Origin: Paenibacillus phyllosphaerae | GTDB taxonomy: Bacteria; Bacillota; Bacilli; Paenibacillales; Paenibacillaceae | Reading direction: 5' to 3' | DNA length: 64,000 nt | Assembly (NCBI RefSeq): GCF_014192105.1 | Contig: NZ_JACHXK010000011.1 | Location: forward strand, 124,001-188,000 | In this document: piece after piece, positions 16,784-26,449 of the stretch | How positions within the stretch are numbered: position 1 is the first letter of the stretch | How the letters are laid out: each line of letters opens with the position of its first letter | Notes under the pieces: model-generated | Databases searched by the model: none | What the model saw: the letters and a program-made list of their open reading frames with translations, nothing else | What the model was told of the DNA's origin: nothing | Program-made: the position numbers and the translations under genes

Positions 16784-18178
16784 ATGGCTCACTCGTTCCT
16801 TCGCTCGAAGAAAGCGCTCGCCGCGACCCTTTCCCTATCCCTGCTCGCCGCAATTCCCGCGCCGGCACTGGCCGCGGCCGCACCGGCAGCCGTCGCCGCT
16901 CAGGCTAACCAGTCGACCGCTGCGGCATCGACCGAGAATTACGCGCTGTTCCTGAGCAGCAAGCTCGGCATTACGTTCGGCACCGCGCCGACGCGCGGCG
17001 CCTTCATCATCGCCATCGCTCAAGCTCTGCAGCTGACGTCCGATAGCGCAGACGCCGTCGCATTCACCGACTTGGCCTCATCCAGCCCGGTCGCTCCGGC
17101 TGCCAGCGCGCTCTACAACAAAGGGATCATCCAGTCCAAATCCGTACTGGCTGAGCAGCGGCTATCCGCCCTCCAAGCGGTATTCCTCGCTGTCAAAGCG
17201 GCCGAGTTGAAGGAACTGGCCTACACCTATCCCGCCGACAAAGTCGCGGCAGCGCTGAAGCGCGCCAAACTGACTGCCACCCAGCTCGGATCGCTCACCG
17301 CCGCCCAAGAGATCGCCGCGGCGATCGACACCGGATTGGTCGAGCCGGCCGACTACGGCCAGCTGACTCCGGGAGCGCCGGCTTCGGCAGGATTCGCCGC
17401 CAAACTGCTCGGCCGCGTGCTCGAGACGCAAGGCTTGTATAAGCACTATATCGGCGAGACGAGCGACTTCGACATTTACGCCAAGCTGACCGATGCTTAC
17501 CGCACTTCGGACATTATTGACGGCGGCGAGTTGGAGTCCGTCGTAGACGGCGCGCTGCAGCAGGGGTTGGTCACCGGCTACAACCTGAAGGACAGCCGCT
17601 ATGACGCCAATTTCGTCGATTCGCTGGCCATTACCTACGGCCATTCCGACCTCAAGCATGCCATCCAGCTGATCGGCCTGCTGCGCAGCGAAGGCATTCA
17701 CGCGAAAGTCCAGTTCGAGCCGAAAACCTCGGCGTTCGTCCATCTGATCGAATGGGGCGAGCCGGAACCGTCGTCCGACTATCAGTACAAGAAGCTCGAT
17801 AACGGCAACTACATCGCCTCGGCGAAAGAATACGATATCGCCTTCGAGTTCGATTCCGCCGCAGACAAGGCGCGGTTCCAGCCGGTCATCCTCCAGTATG
17901 CGAAGAAGAACAGCGAGGATGTGCAAGGGCTGATCAGCGGTTCCTGGTGGCAGCCGCTCTACTACTCCAATACGGAGCTGGCGGATTACGATATCATCAC
18001 GAACAACAAGCTGATCGGCAGCGGCTCCGTGTACGCCCAGTCCTTCTCGCTGACCAAGGATGCCGAGGCAGTCTCCGAAGGCTTCAAGAAGCTGAATCCG
18101 GACGCGAAGATCGTCTCCTACAACTTCTGGGTCGACCATCCGTTCCACAACTACTTGACCGGTGAGTCGCATCTGTAA
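16784..18178 (+). CDS. Secreted protein of unknown function, with a degenerate SLH-like N-terminus
   Basis: Signal peptide at residues 1-31 (basic start, long Ala/Leu core, ending PALAAA). Residues about 45-110 (ENYALFLSSKLGITFG, TRGAFIIAIAQALQLT, ASALYNKGIIQSKSV) are built like an SLH unit but lack the TRAE-type motif. The C-terminal 220 residues are a separate domain with many aromatic residues (GSWWQPLYYSNTELADYDI, NFWVDHPFHNYLTGESHL). I recognise no enzyme motif. GGAGG precedes the ATG and it has its own promoter. It converges with the giant SLH gene and shares a terminator with it. Confidence 0.8.
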   Translation: MAHSFLRSKKALAATLSLSLLAAIPAPALAAAAPAAVAAQANQSTAAASTENYALFLSSKLGITFGTAPTRGAFIIAIAQALQLTSDSADAVAFTDLASSSPVAPAASALYNKGIIQSKSVLAEQRLSALQAVFLAVKAAELKELAYTYPADKVAAALKRAKLTATQLGSLTAAQEIAAAIDTGLVEPADYGQLTPGAPASAGFAAKLLGRVLETQGLYKHYIGETSDFDIYAKLTDAYRTSDIIDGGELESVVDGALQQGLVTGYNLKDSRYDANFVDSLAITYGHSDLKHAIQLIGLLRSEGIHAKVQFEPKTSAFVHLIEWGEPEPSSDYQYKKLDNGNYIASAKEYDIAFEFDSAADKARFQPVILQYAKKNSEDVQGLISGSWWQPLYYSNTELADYDIITNNKLIGSGSVYAQSFSLTKDAEAVSEGFKKLNPDAKIVSYNFWVDHPFHNYLTGESHL

Positions 18179-18200
18179 TCCGGAATGCCCCGCTCCTAAC

Positions 18201-18246
18201 AAAAAAGGCTTGTGAACCGTCTTTACGACGGCGCACAAGCCTTTTT
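18201..18246. terminator. Bidirectional terminator
   Basis: AAAAAGGCTTGTG ... CACAAGCCTTTTT with an inner CCGTC/GACGG stem lies between convergent genes. Both strands end in a T-run. Confidence 0.9.
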
Positions 18247-18248
18247 CC

Positions 18249-21200
18249 TTACCAGGTAGGAACGTCCACATACTTGCTGAACGTCTCTACGCCATTCTCA
18301 TCAATCGTGGACTCATGGGAACGCGAGCCCTCTTCAATATCCAGGAACGCCCAATAGCTTTCGGACACGTCCGGCCAAGTCGAGGTCATAACCCCGTTGA
18401 GCGGCCCGCGGCCAAGCATGCGGTTCATAATCGTGATCGCTTCGGCGCGCGTCAGCTTGGCATTCGGCGAGAAGGTGCCGTCCGGCATTCCCTTCATGAG
18501 GCCCGATTCATACACGGCCGCAATCTCCTTGCTTGCCCAGCTGGAGGCTACGTCCGAGAGCGGCACCGGTTGTCCCGTCGCCGTCAGCCCGCGAAGGCGA
18601 GCGATGATGACGGCCATCTCGGCGCGCGTCACTTCTTGCTCCGGCTTGAACAGTCCGCCGTCCACGCCATTCATGATGCCTCTGCGGCGCACGACCTCGA
18701 TGTAGGTCGCGGCCCAATGTTTGGCCGGTACATCCAAGTACGGCGGGGAAGTTACATCCGGCTTCGACGATTCCAGCAAGCGGGCGATGATCGCCGCCAG
18801 CTCCGCACGGCTTAATGAGCGATTCGGTTTGAATTCGCCGTCCTCCGCATAGCCGCGCATATAGCCGAAGTGCGTAACCGTCGTAACTTCAGGCTCAGAC
18901 GTCTCGACCTCCGGCGTCTCAACTTCCGGCTCAGAAGGCGTTACGATCACCGCTGGCGGAGTAGATTTCTGCATGGTGAAATCATAATGGACGATGCTCG
19001 TCCGCACTTTGATAATACCCGCTTCGATCTCGCTGTCCTCGCCCGGTTGAACAGGAACGGTCCGTTTCTCGTCGCGGCTGTCATAAGTTTTATAACCGCT
19101 CTTGGTCGCAACGATGTAGTAATCGCCATAAGCGAATACCATCCACGCATAGGAACCCGTCGCGTCCGTCCACTGCGGATTATGGTTATCGTTCGGCGCG
19201 AAGCCGAGCAGCTCCGGCAGATTCACCGGCGTATTGGGCGTACGGCCCGCCAATCGGTTATTCGGGGTGTCGGCCCAGTAGAGCACCACTTTGACCCCTT
19301 CGATCGCCTTGCCGTCCTTATCCGTTACGATGCCGTACGGGTCAATGAGGCCAAGTTGGAAGGCCATCTCGCCGTCACTGTTGACATGCACTTTCACCCG
19401 TTGACCGGCCAGCGTGAGGCCGTCGCTTGTCGTAACCTGCAGCAGAACCTCGTAATCCTTGCCCTTCTCAACGCCGGTAATCTCGAACGTGCCGTCCGGC
19501 TTGATCGTGGCTTGAACGGTCGAATCGTTCTCGACAACGGCCTTGAGCTTGACGCCCGATTGACTGTCGTTAAGCGCGGGGATCAGCGTCTCGAGCGATA
19601 CCGGCGCATTCGTCGCCGGATCGACCGCCATGAAGCGCCCGACCGCTTTCTTGTCCGGTTCGACCGTCTCGCCGGAGCCGTTCAGCGTCTCTACGGCTGC
19701 CTCTTGCGTGAATGTCATCGGAACGGGGTAGCCGTTCACTTGAATTTCTGCCTCTACGACAACGGTATACGTATAATTGCCTCGCGGCACGGGAATCGCA
19801 TAATTGCCATTAGCATCCGTCGTCGCTTCGTACACGTAATCTGTCTTGCCATCATGGTCAAAATCTTCGGTAATGGTTACCTTCGCGCCAGCCAATGGCG
19901 CGCCCGTACGAAGATCGACCACCGTGCCTTTAATCATGGCCGGCTGGAACGTAATCTCGATCTGATCGTGCGCCGCGAGATGGCGCGATGTATCGTTAAC
20001 GTCTGCGCTCACCTGTTTGACAACCTCTACGGTCGAGCTTAAGTTCGGCGACGTCAGCATCACCGATGCTTTGCCGTCTGCATCCGTAATCGCCGATGCG
20101 CTGGACAAAGTGCCGGCTTCCGTCGCGAAATCAACGCGGACGCCTGCAATCGGATCTCCGTCTTTGTCGGTCAGTAGCGCCGTCAGCTTCGTCGTGGAGA
20201 TGCCGTCGCCGACCACGACGGAAGGCACCGCCGTAAGCTTCAGCACCGCTTCGATGCCCACTGCGATCGTCGTGCGATCCACGGCGGTATTGCCCGCTTC
20301 GTCCTCTACGTCAGCCTTGAACGTATAATCGCCAGCCGCAAGCTTCTGCGCTTCGGTCAACGTGTAGCTCCACTCGCCGTTAGCCGGCACCGTGAGCGTC
20401 GTCAAGGTTACTGCCGCGCTTTCATTCGTACCATATACGCCTAGTGCAAGCGTAACTCCCGGTTCTGCCGTTCCGGATACAACAGGTGTCAGATCCGTCA
20501 GCACCTTGCCGGCTGACGGCACCACAATATCGACCGTTGTGCCGTCGTCCACCTTCACCTGGTGGGAGTCCGAAGCGGTATTACCCGCTTCATCCACGAC
20601 ATCTGCGCGGAACGTATGGGCGCCGTCCGCCAAAGCTTGCGCCTCCGTCAACGTATACGTCCAAGTGCCCGCTTGATTGACGGTCAACGTCGTTAACGTC
20701 ACATTGCCGCTTGCTTTCACCAGACGCAGCGTCAACGTCACGCCCGGCTCCGCCGTACCGGAGACAACCGGCGTGCGATCGCGCAGCCATGCGCCGTCCG
20801 CAGGAACTTCAATGTCGACCCGCGTGTCATTATCGACGGTAATATTCGTTGTATCGGAGGCTGTGTTGCCCGCCTCATCCACGACATCCGCCCGGAAGGC
20901 ATGAGCGCCATCGGCAAGCGATTGTCCCGTCGTCAGGGTGTAGCTCCATTGGCCATCGTTGCCCACCGTTAACGTCGTTAACGTTTCATGGCCGCCCGTC
21001 TTCACCAGACTCAGCGTCAAGGATACGCCTGGCTCGGCGATACCGGATACGACCGGCGTACGATCCTTCGTGATCAGTCCCTCGCTCGGCACTTGAATCG
21101 TAACCGATGTTGCATTGTCTACGGTAAGACGCGTTTGATCGGAAGCCGTGTTGCCCGCTTCATCCACGACAGACGCCTTGAAGGTGTATGTCCCGTCGTC

Positions 21201-24200
21201 AAGCTTCTGCGCTTCGGTCAACGTGTAGCTCCATTCGCCGCCCGCGCCGACCGTTAATGTCGTTAACGTTGTCGTGCCACCGCTATCCGTTACGGTTAGC
21301 GTCAACGTTGCGCCCGACTCTGCCGTGCCCGACACCGTCGGGGTAGCATCCTTTTGCACCGAGTTGTCAGCCGGCACTTGAATCTTCACAGTCGTACCCA
21401 TATCCACTTGGATTGATGTCGTGTCCGATGCGGCATTGCCCGCTTCATCCTCTACATCCGCCTGGAAGGTATGAGGGCCGTCCGCCAAGGTTTGCCCCGC
21501 TGTCAGGGTATAACTCCATTTGCCATCATTGCCGACCGTTAAGGTCGTTAAGGTTTCGAGCCCGCCCGCCTTCACTAAGCTAAGCGTCAGTTCCACCCCT
21601 GGCTCAGCAACGCCGGATACGACCGGTGTGGCGTCTTTGGTTACGAGACCATCCGCCGGCACCTGAATCGTAACGATCGTTCCATTGTCCACCGTAATCG
21701 TCGACGTATCGGATGCCGTATTACCCGCTTCATCCTCTACAACTGCCTTCAGGATATGATCTCCATCGGCCAGTTCCTGCCCGCTAGTCAGCGTATAGCT
21801 CCACTTGCCGTCATTGCCGATCGTCAGCGTCGTCAGCACTTCATCGCCGCCTGCCTTCACCAGGCTGAGCGTAAGCGTCACGCCTGGCTCGGCCGTACCC
21901 GATACAACTGGCGTACAATCCTTCGTTATCGTGCCGTCGACAGGCTCTTGAATCATGACGGACGTGCTGTTATCGATTGTAATGTTCGTCGTGTCATTTG
22001 CCGTATTACCCGCTTCGTCCACCACATCGGCGCGGAACACATGGTCGCCGTCCGCTAATTGTTGCGCGGTAGTCAATGTGTAGCTCCACTTGCCGTCATT
22101 GCCGACCGTTAGTGTCGTTAACGTTTCATTGCCGCCCGCCTTCATCAGGCTGAGCGTAAGCGTGACGCCCGGCTCGGCCGTGCCGGATACTACCGGCGTG
22201 CGATCCTTCGTTACCGTGCCAGCTGCCGGGACTTGAATCGTCACGAACGTGCTGTCATCGATCGTCATGCTCGCCGTGTCGTTTGCCGTATTGCCTGCCG
22301 CGTCCACGACATCGGCGCGGAACGTGTAAGCGCCGTTTGCCAGCGCTTGACTGGCCGTCAACGTATAACTCCAGTTGCCGTCCTGCGCGACGGTTAGGGT
22401 CGTTAACGACTCATTGCCGCTTGCTTTCACTAGACTGAGCGTCAGCGTCACGCCGGGTTCAGCCGTACCGGATACTGCCGGCGTCGAATCATTCGTCACA
22501 GCCCCATTCGCCGGTACAACGATGTCCACGGCCGTCGAATCATCGACCTTAACCGGCGTGCTGTCCGAAGCCGTATTGCCGATTGCATCCTCTGCTTCCG
22601 CCTTGAACGTATGCGCTCCCTCCGTCAACGCTTGCGCATCGGTAAGCGTGTAGCTCCACGTACCGCCCGGACCGACGGTTAATGTCGTTAATGTCCGCGT
22701 GCCTTGATCGTCCGTCACCGTTAACGTGAGCGTCGCGCCCGGCTCGGCTGTCCCCGAGACATCAGGCGTACGGTCCCTGAGCACCGCATTGTCGCTAGGC
22801 GAATCAATCGTAACGTACGTGCTGTTATCGACGGTAATGACCGTGCTGTCCGAGTCTTGGTTGCCGGCCCCGTCCGTTACATTCGCCTGGAAGGTAAACG
22901 TTCCCGCCCCAAGCTGCTGCTGCGGGGTCAGCGTGTAGCTCCAGTTGCCGCTGGCATCGACGGTGAAGCTGGTCAGCGTCTGCGTTCCGTTGCTTCCCGA
23001 TACGGTCAAAGTCAATGTGGCGCCGGGTTCGGCAGTTCCCGAGACTGAAGCCGGTCCAGTCTGCACGGTCGTGCCGGTGCTTGGCGACTGGATCGTCACA
23101 TAGGTAGAAGCATCAACGGTAAGGTCTATCGAATCATTCACCGTACCGCTGCCGCCCGTCACCTCCGCTTCGAATATATAATCGCCGTCCGCCAGCTCCT
23201 TCGAAGCCGGCACCGTAAAGCTCCAATTGCCCGATCCATTCGCCGTGGCCGTCCCTAGGGTCACGCCGTCGGCGATTATCGTCACCGTAGCATTCGTATC
23301 AGACGTTCCGGTCAATGTCGGTTGGCCTGTATTGACCGTCGCCCCATCCGCCGGCGTAAGGATGTCCACCTTCGTGCGGTAGCCGTACCCGAACGATGGG
23401 ATGGTCACAGGGGTCGCCGCGGACACCGTTACCGTCCGGCTCGTCTGCCCGGAGGTTTCCTGAAGCCCCGCAAGCGTACTACTGGACGCTTCATCGACGG
23501 CAACCGTTACTTGCCCTTTGACGACAGGCGCCAAATACGCTCCCGAAGCATCGGTCGTTACGGTACGGATCCCGGCTGCGTCGGTGATCGAAAGCGTAGC
23601 GCCCGGAATGCCGTTCTCGCCAGTATCCTTGTTCCCGTCAAAATCCGCATCATTGTAGACCTGACCCGTCACCGAGCCGTCCGTGATGTAGAAGGTCACA
23701 TTCGTCGTCGGTCCGGGGTAATACGTCCACGTATCCATCGCGCGATCATTGCCGAAGTTATTGCTGAACCCGCGTCTGCCGGTGGAGGTGCTGTCCAGGC
23801 CATCGCTCGCATTGCGCGGGTTCGTCTCGCCCGTCACGCTTGGGATATCAATGACGGTGCCGCTCGAGGTCGTGAAGCTTTCGTCGTTATAGTAGACCAT
23901 GCCGGTACTGCCCATCGGCAGCGCCGGCGGTGCATTGAGCCGCATAATCTTAATCCCGCTTGCCGCATTCTCGACATCCAGCAACGGGAAGTGATACTCG
24001 CCGCCCTTGACCATCAGTTGGGCGGTGTAAGCCCCTTCCGGCATCTGGACGCCGGAACGGTTCTTTCCGTCCCATGTAACGACGTTCAATCCGGCTTGCC
24101 CGGCGCTCTCGATGACCGTATCGGTCTTCACGTTGTAGATGTTATCGTGATTATCATCGATAATGAGCTGGTACGAGGAACGTTTGCCGAGCGTGAAAGA

Positions 24201-25196
24201 GAACGTGCCTCCCGCGCCTGTCTTGGTCACGGGCCCCAGTCCGTTCGGATCGGTAAATCCGAAGTTCGTAGGCGCGAGCAGCGCCTCCGGCGTCCGCAGG
24301 ATATCGCTCGGCAAGTCCGCCGACGGCTCGTTGAAGAAGACGCGGTGCGTCGCATCCGTACCCGTATCGGCCGCGGTCGGATCCTGTACCGCAACGCTGT
24401 TGCCTACCGCCGTCTGAGGCACGGAATGATAAAGCGTTCTGCCGGTAGCTTTGTCGAGATACCCCCGATTGTTCGAGAAGAAGATAAATCCGAACGGATC
24501 CATGCCGTTCGTATCCGTCGCGTACAAGAAGCCATCTTTCGTAAGGACATACAACTTGGAATTGATGCCTACGCTATTGGAGCCAACGTTCAGGGCAAGC
24601 GAATACGTGTACATCCGCCCCTTCTTGTCACTTCCGTCCGTTCCTCTGACGGTGACGTCCCAGGCTGCAACAGTCGCAGTATCCTGCGTACCGGCCCAGT
24701 TTGTCGACGCCGTGATCGCCGTAGGATTATTCCCCGATTCCTTCGTTCCATGGAAGTTGACCGTCCACCAGCCGTCCGTTGCGGCTGTCAGCTGAAGCGG
24801 CGTATAGCCTCCCGTATTCGGCGAGGGCCCCGCGCTTTCCTGAGCAACGTTAGCGATATAGCCATTCTTGGCCCCCGTGTTCAGGACGTCCAGCTTGTGG
24901 CTTACGCCGGCCGGGTCAATCGCCAGAATATCCTCTCCGCTTATGTACGAGTTGTATACGCTGGAGCCGAGATTAATCGTCTCGCCCTGCTTCGCGTACA
25001 CATAGAGCACCGTCGTACGCGGAATGCCCAGCGTTCTCCCGCTCGGATACCATTCCAGATGCGGACGATACCCGCCGTTCTGAACCATTTCCTTACTTCC
25101 TTCGGCATGCACGCTGCTGCCCGATATGGCCATGAGGACATAGAGCAGCACCGCCCCGAAGACGGCTGTAAGGCGCCGTAGATGACGGCCATTCAA
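18249..25196 (-). CDS. Giant SLH-anchored surface protein with 11 Ig-like repeats
   Basis: Secreted cell-surface protein of 2315 residues, probably an adhesin or structural surface fibre. In order: a signal peptide (residues 1-31, ending SSVHAEG); a unique region with an FlgD-like segment near 370 (NVVTWDGKNRSGVQMPEGAY); an SdrD-B-like domain near 510-560 (DADFDGNKDTGENGIPGATL); 11 tandem Ig-like repeats of about 93-95 residues (about 609-1648); an invasin-like Ig domain (about 1665-1750); carboxypeptidase-regulatory or Cna-B-like domains (about 1755-2080); a Glu/Pro/Val linker; and three SLH domains (about 2110-2270) with SRAE, TRAE and TRAE motifs that bind pyruvylated wall polymer. The start is TTG with GGAGGGG seven bases upstream. 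Ligand unknown. Confidence 0.92.
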   Translation of the reverse strand: MNGRHLRRLTAVFGAVLLYVLMAISGSSVHAEGSKEMVQNGGYRPHLEWYPSGRTLGIPRTTVLYVYAKQGETINLGSSVYNSYISGEDILAIDPAGVSHKLDVLNTGAKNGYIANVAQESAGPSPNTGGYTPLQLTAATDGWWTVNFHGTKESGNNPTAITASTNWAGTQDTATVAAWDVTVRGTDGSDKKGRMYTYSLALNVGSNSVGINSKLYVLTKDGFLYATDTNGMDPFGFIFFSNNRGYLDKATGRTLYHSVPQTAVGNSVAVQDPTAADTGTDATHRVFFNEPSADLPSDILRTPEALLAPTNFGFTDPNGLGPVTKTGAGGTFSFTLGKRSSYQLIIDDNHDNIYNVKTDTVIESAGQAGLNVVTWDGKNRSGVQMPEGAYTAQLMVKGGEYHFPLLDVENAASGIKIMRLNAPPALPMGSTGMVYYNDESFTTSSGTVIDIPSVTGETNPRNASDGLDSTSTGRRGFSNNFGNDRAMDTWTYYPGPTTNVTFYITDGSVTGQVYNDADFDGNKDTGENGIPGATLSITDAAGIRTVTTDASGAYLAPVVKGQVTVAVDEASSSTLAGLQETSGQTSRTVTVSAATPVTIPSFGYGYRTKVDILTPADGATVNTGQPTLTGTSDTNATVTIIADGVTLGTATANGSGNWSFTVPASKELADGDYIFEAEVTGGSGTVNDSIDLTVDASTYVTIQSPSTGTTVQTGPASVSGTAEPGATLTLTVSGSNGTQTLTSFTVDASGNWSYTLTPQQQLGAGTFTFQANVTDGAGNQDSDSTVITVDNSTYVTIDSPSDNAVLRDRTPDVSGTAEPGATLTLTVTDDQGTRTLTTLTVGPGGTWSYTLTDAQALTEGAHTFKAEAEDAIGNTASDSTPVKVDDSTAVDIVVPANGAVTNDSTPAVSGTAEPGVTLTLSLVKASGNESLTTLTVAQDGNWSYTLTASQALANGAYTFRADVVDAAGNTANDTASMTIDDSTFVTIQVPAAGTVTKDRTPVVSGTAEPGVTLTLSLMKAGGNETLTTLTVGNDGKWSYTLTTAQQLADGDHVFRADVVDEAGNTANDTTNITIDNSTSVMIQEPVDGTITKDCTPVVSGTAEPGVTLTLSLVKAGGDEVLTTLTIGNDGKWSYTLTSGQELADGDHILKAVVEDEAGNTASDTSTITVDNGTIVTIQVPADGLVTKDATPVVSGVAEPGVELTLSLVKAGGLETLTTLTVGNDGKWSYTLTAGQTLADGPHTFQADVEDEAGNAASDTTSIQVDMGTTVKIQVPADNSVQKDATPTVSGTAESGATLTLTVTDSGGTTTLTTLTVGAGGEWSYTLTEAQKLDDGTYTFKASVVDEAGNTASDQTRLTVDNATSVTIQVPSEGLITKDRTPVVSGIAEPGVSLTLSLVKTGGHETLTTLTVGNDGQWSYTLTTGQSLADGAHAFRADVVDEAGNTASDTTNITVDNDTRVDIEVPADGAWLRDRTPVVSGTAEPGVTLTLRLVKASGNVTLTTLTVNQAGTWTYTLTEAQALADGAHTFRADVVDEAGNTASDSHQVKVDDGTTVDIVVPSAGKVLTDLTPVVSGTAEPGVTLALGVYGTNESAAVTLTTLTVPANGEWSYTLTEAQKLAAGDYTFKADVEDEAGNTAVDRTTIAVGIEAVLKLTAVPSVVVGDGISTTKLTALLTDKDGDPIAGVRVDFATEAGTLSSASAITDADGKASVMLTSPNLSSTVEVVKQVSADVNDTSRHLAAHDQIEITFQPAMIKGTVVDLRTGAPLAGAKVTITEDFDHDGKTDYVYEATTDANGNYAIPVPRGNYTYTVVVEAEIQVNGYPVPMTFTQEAAVETLNGSGETVEPDKKAVGRFMAVDPATNAPVSLETLIPALNDSQSGVKLKAVVENDSTVQATIKPDGTFEITGVEKGKDYEVLLQVTTSDGLTLAGQRVKVHVNSDGEMAFQLGLIDPYGIVTDKDGKAIEGVKVVLYWADTPNNRLAGRTPNTPVNLPELLGFAPNDNHNPQWTDATGSYAWMVFAYGDYYIVATKSGYKTYDSRDEKRTVPVQPGEDSEIEAGIIKVRTSIVHYDFTMQKSTPPAVIVTPSEPEVETPEVETSEPEVTTVTHFGYMRGYAEDGEFKPNRSLSRAELAAIIARLLESSKPDVTSPPYLDVPAKHWAATYIEVVRRRGIMNGVDGGLFKPEQEVTRAEMAVIIARLRGLTATGQPVPLSDVASSWASKEIAAVYESGLMKGMPDGTFSPNAKLTRAEAITIMNRMLGRGPLNGVMTSTWPDVSESYWAFLDIEEGSRSHESTIDENGVETFSKYVDVPTW
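20255..23370 (-). repeat. Eleven tandem Ig-like coding repeats, about 285 bp each
   Basis: Each unit starts near VxIxxPxxG, contains TPVVSGTAEPGVTLTLSL, LTTLTVGNDGKWSYTLT and ADGxHTFRADVVDEAGNTAS, and ends xxDNxT. Inner units (4-7, 9 and 10) are the most alike; the first and last are the most diverged. This pattern suggests expansion from the middle. Confidence 0.9.
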
Positions 25197-25633
25197 AATC
25201 TTTCCCCTCCATAATCGTTTAGTACTAAAAGACTATTAATATACTAAATGATACCAAGTTTAAGACCTCTAGTCTCGAATAAAGTTAAATAATTCTACTT
25301 TTAAAGGCTATTTTTGTCGAATATTTGACTAAAAATGGTTGTTAACATCCTACTGAAGAACCACTGGATGAAATTACCCTTCCATCTGCCGTTTTTTGCA
25401 TCTATCCCGATCGGCCGAGGGGAAGAAACAGGTCCATATGCGCATTTTGAGTAAGTAGGCCCCCCAACCTGCTTGAATCGTTTTACAAAAAGAGCGAGAA
25501 GGCGTAAGATCGGAATAGCTGCTTCACACGGTAATCGTACAAATCGCAATCGATTTAAGGATAGCTTGAGGCTGCTGCCGGATCGTCTTGCCGGGCAGCT
25601 TCATTGGCAAGGATATAAAGGAGTGCTGGCATC
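25197..25633. other. A/T-rich intergenic region before the giant surface gene
   Basis: No gene seen in 437 bases. On the minus strand, TTTAGTATATTAAT (25235-25248) lies about 40 bases before the giant gene, with a perfect TTTAGTACTAAA palindrome at 25218-25229. A near-identical 14-mer precedes the other SLH gene at 59055. The rest is featureless to my eye. Confidence 0.45.
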
Positions 25634-26368
25634 ATGATGGAACGAATATCCGGAATAGAATTATTCGGATTCGATATCGGAGGAGAGGGGCAGCCGAAGC
25701 GCCGCTTCGGGTTGCTGCGGGTCACATGCGACGGAACCAGCGGCTGGAGCGAATGTTACATGTCCGAAAGCCGCGGCGGCTTCGATTTCATTCGCTGGGC
25801 GTATTATCTGCTGGATCTGCGCGGATTGACGGCCGCCGAGATAAAGGAACAGGCGCTGCGCAACCGTGCGGCATGGGGCGAGGTCAAATCGGATCTTATT
25901 CTGGATGCGCTGCATGATCTGGAAGCTCGGCAGCTGCGCTTGCCTGGCCTGCCGCTCACCTCTGTGCCATCCGTCCAGCCACGTAATCTGCTGGCAGCCG
26001 GTGTTGATCGGCCATCGCCGATCCGCGTCCAGCTCGGCACTTCGGCCCTAGCAGCTTCGCCAGTCACCGCTGCCGAACTGCAAGAGGACGCATACCCGCA
26101 AGTGGCGACCGGCTTGATGAAACTCCTTCAAGCGGTCCATACGGAATACTTGAACGGCGGCACGCCGGTCATCGATCCCGGCCAGTTGATCGGCCCCGGC
26201 CGAACGGCGCTGCAGCTGTGCAGCAGCCATCTTGGCGGCTGTCTGGTCGAAGACGGCGTGAATTGGCCGACTCCCATCGGATCCCTACAGTCGCCCTATG
26301 GCACAGGGTTCGAAGCGAATCCGGATGTTCTTATTCACGAATCGCGCGCCTACTTCTCTGTCCTATAA
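25634..26368 (+). CDS. Hypothetical protein with an enolase-superfamily-like N-terminus
   Basis: 244 residues, no signal peptide. The first 110 residues resemble the capping domain of mandelate racemase/muconate cycloisomerase proteins (ISGIELFGFDIGGEG, RRFGLLRVTCDGTSGWSECY, SDLILDALHDLEARQL). The catalytic barrel with its Lys and metal-binding Asp/Glu residues is absent, and the remaining 130 residues are not recognised. It may be a degraded or repurposed relative, or a chance resemblance. GGAG is 10 bases before the ATG. It ends at a strong terminator shared with ssuE. Confidence 0.6.
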   Translation: MMERISGIELFGFDIGGEGQPKRRFGLLRVTCDGTSGWSECYMSESRGGFDFIRWAYYLLDLRGLTAAEIKEQALRNRAAWGEVKSDLILDALHDLEARQLRLPGLPLTSVPSVQPRNLLAAGVDRPSPIRVQLGTSALAASPVTAAELQEDAYPQVATGLMKLLQAVHTEYLNGGTPVIDPGQLIGPGRTALQLCSSHLGGCLVEDGVNWPTPIGSLQSPYGTGFEANPDVLIHESRAYFSVL

Positions 26369-26376
26369 CGCATACC

Positions 26377-26427
26377 AAAAAAACCTCCGCGTTTCACAGA
26401 CAACCTGTGAGACGCGGAGGTTTTTGG
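26377..26427. terminator. Strong bidirectional terminator
   Basis: AACCTCCGCGT-TCACAG pairs with CTGTGA-ACGCGGAGGTT around ACAAC, flanked by A- and T-runs. Confidence 0.9.
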
Positions 26428-26449
26428 TATAGGTATGATGGCGCTTCGC

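Noticed and set aside
20255..23370. Assembly artefact or recent phage-type repeat
   Set aside because: All units differ in sequence, keep frame and carry coherent Ig-like features, so the repeats are genuine; copy number still deserves a long-read check.
23322..25181. A 619-codon open frame on the plus strand opposite the giant surface gene
   Set aside because: It is a shadow of the minus-strand gene: Arg-rich, no family resemblance, no ribosome binding site.
25634..26368. A full mandelate racemase/enolase-superfamily enzyme
   Set aside because: Only the capping-domain-like N-terminus is seen; barrel catalytic residues are absent and the length is too short.
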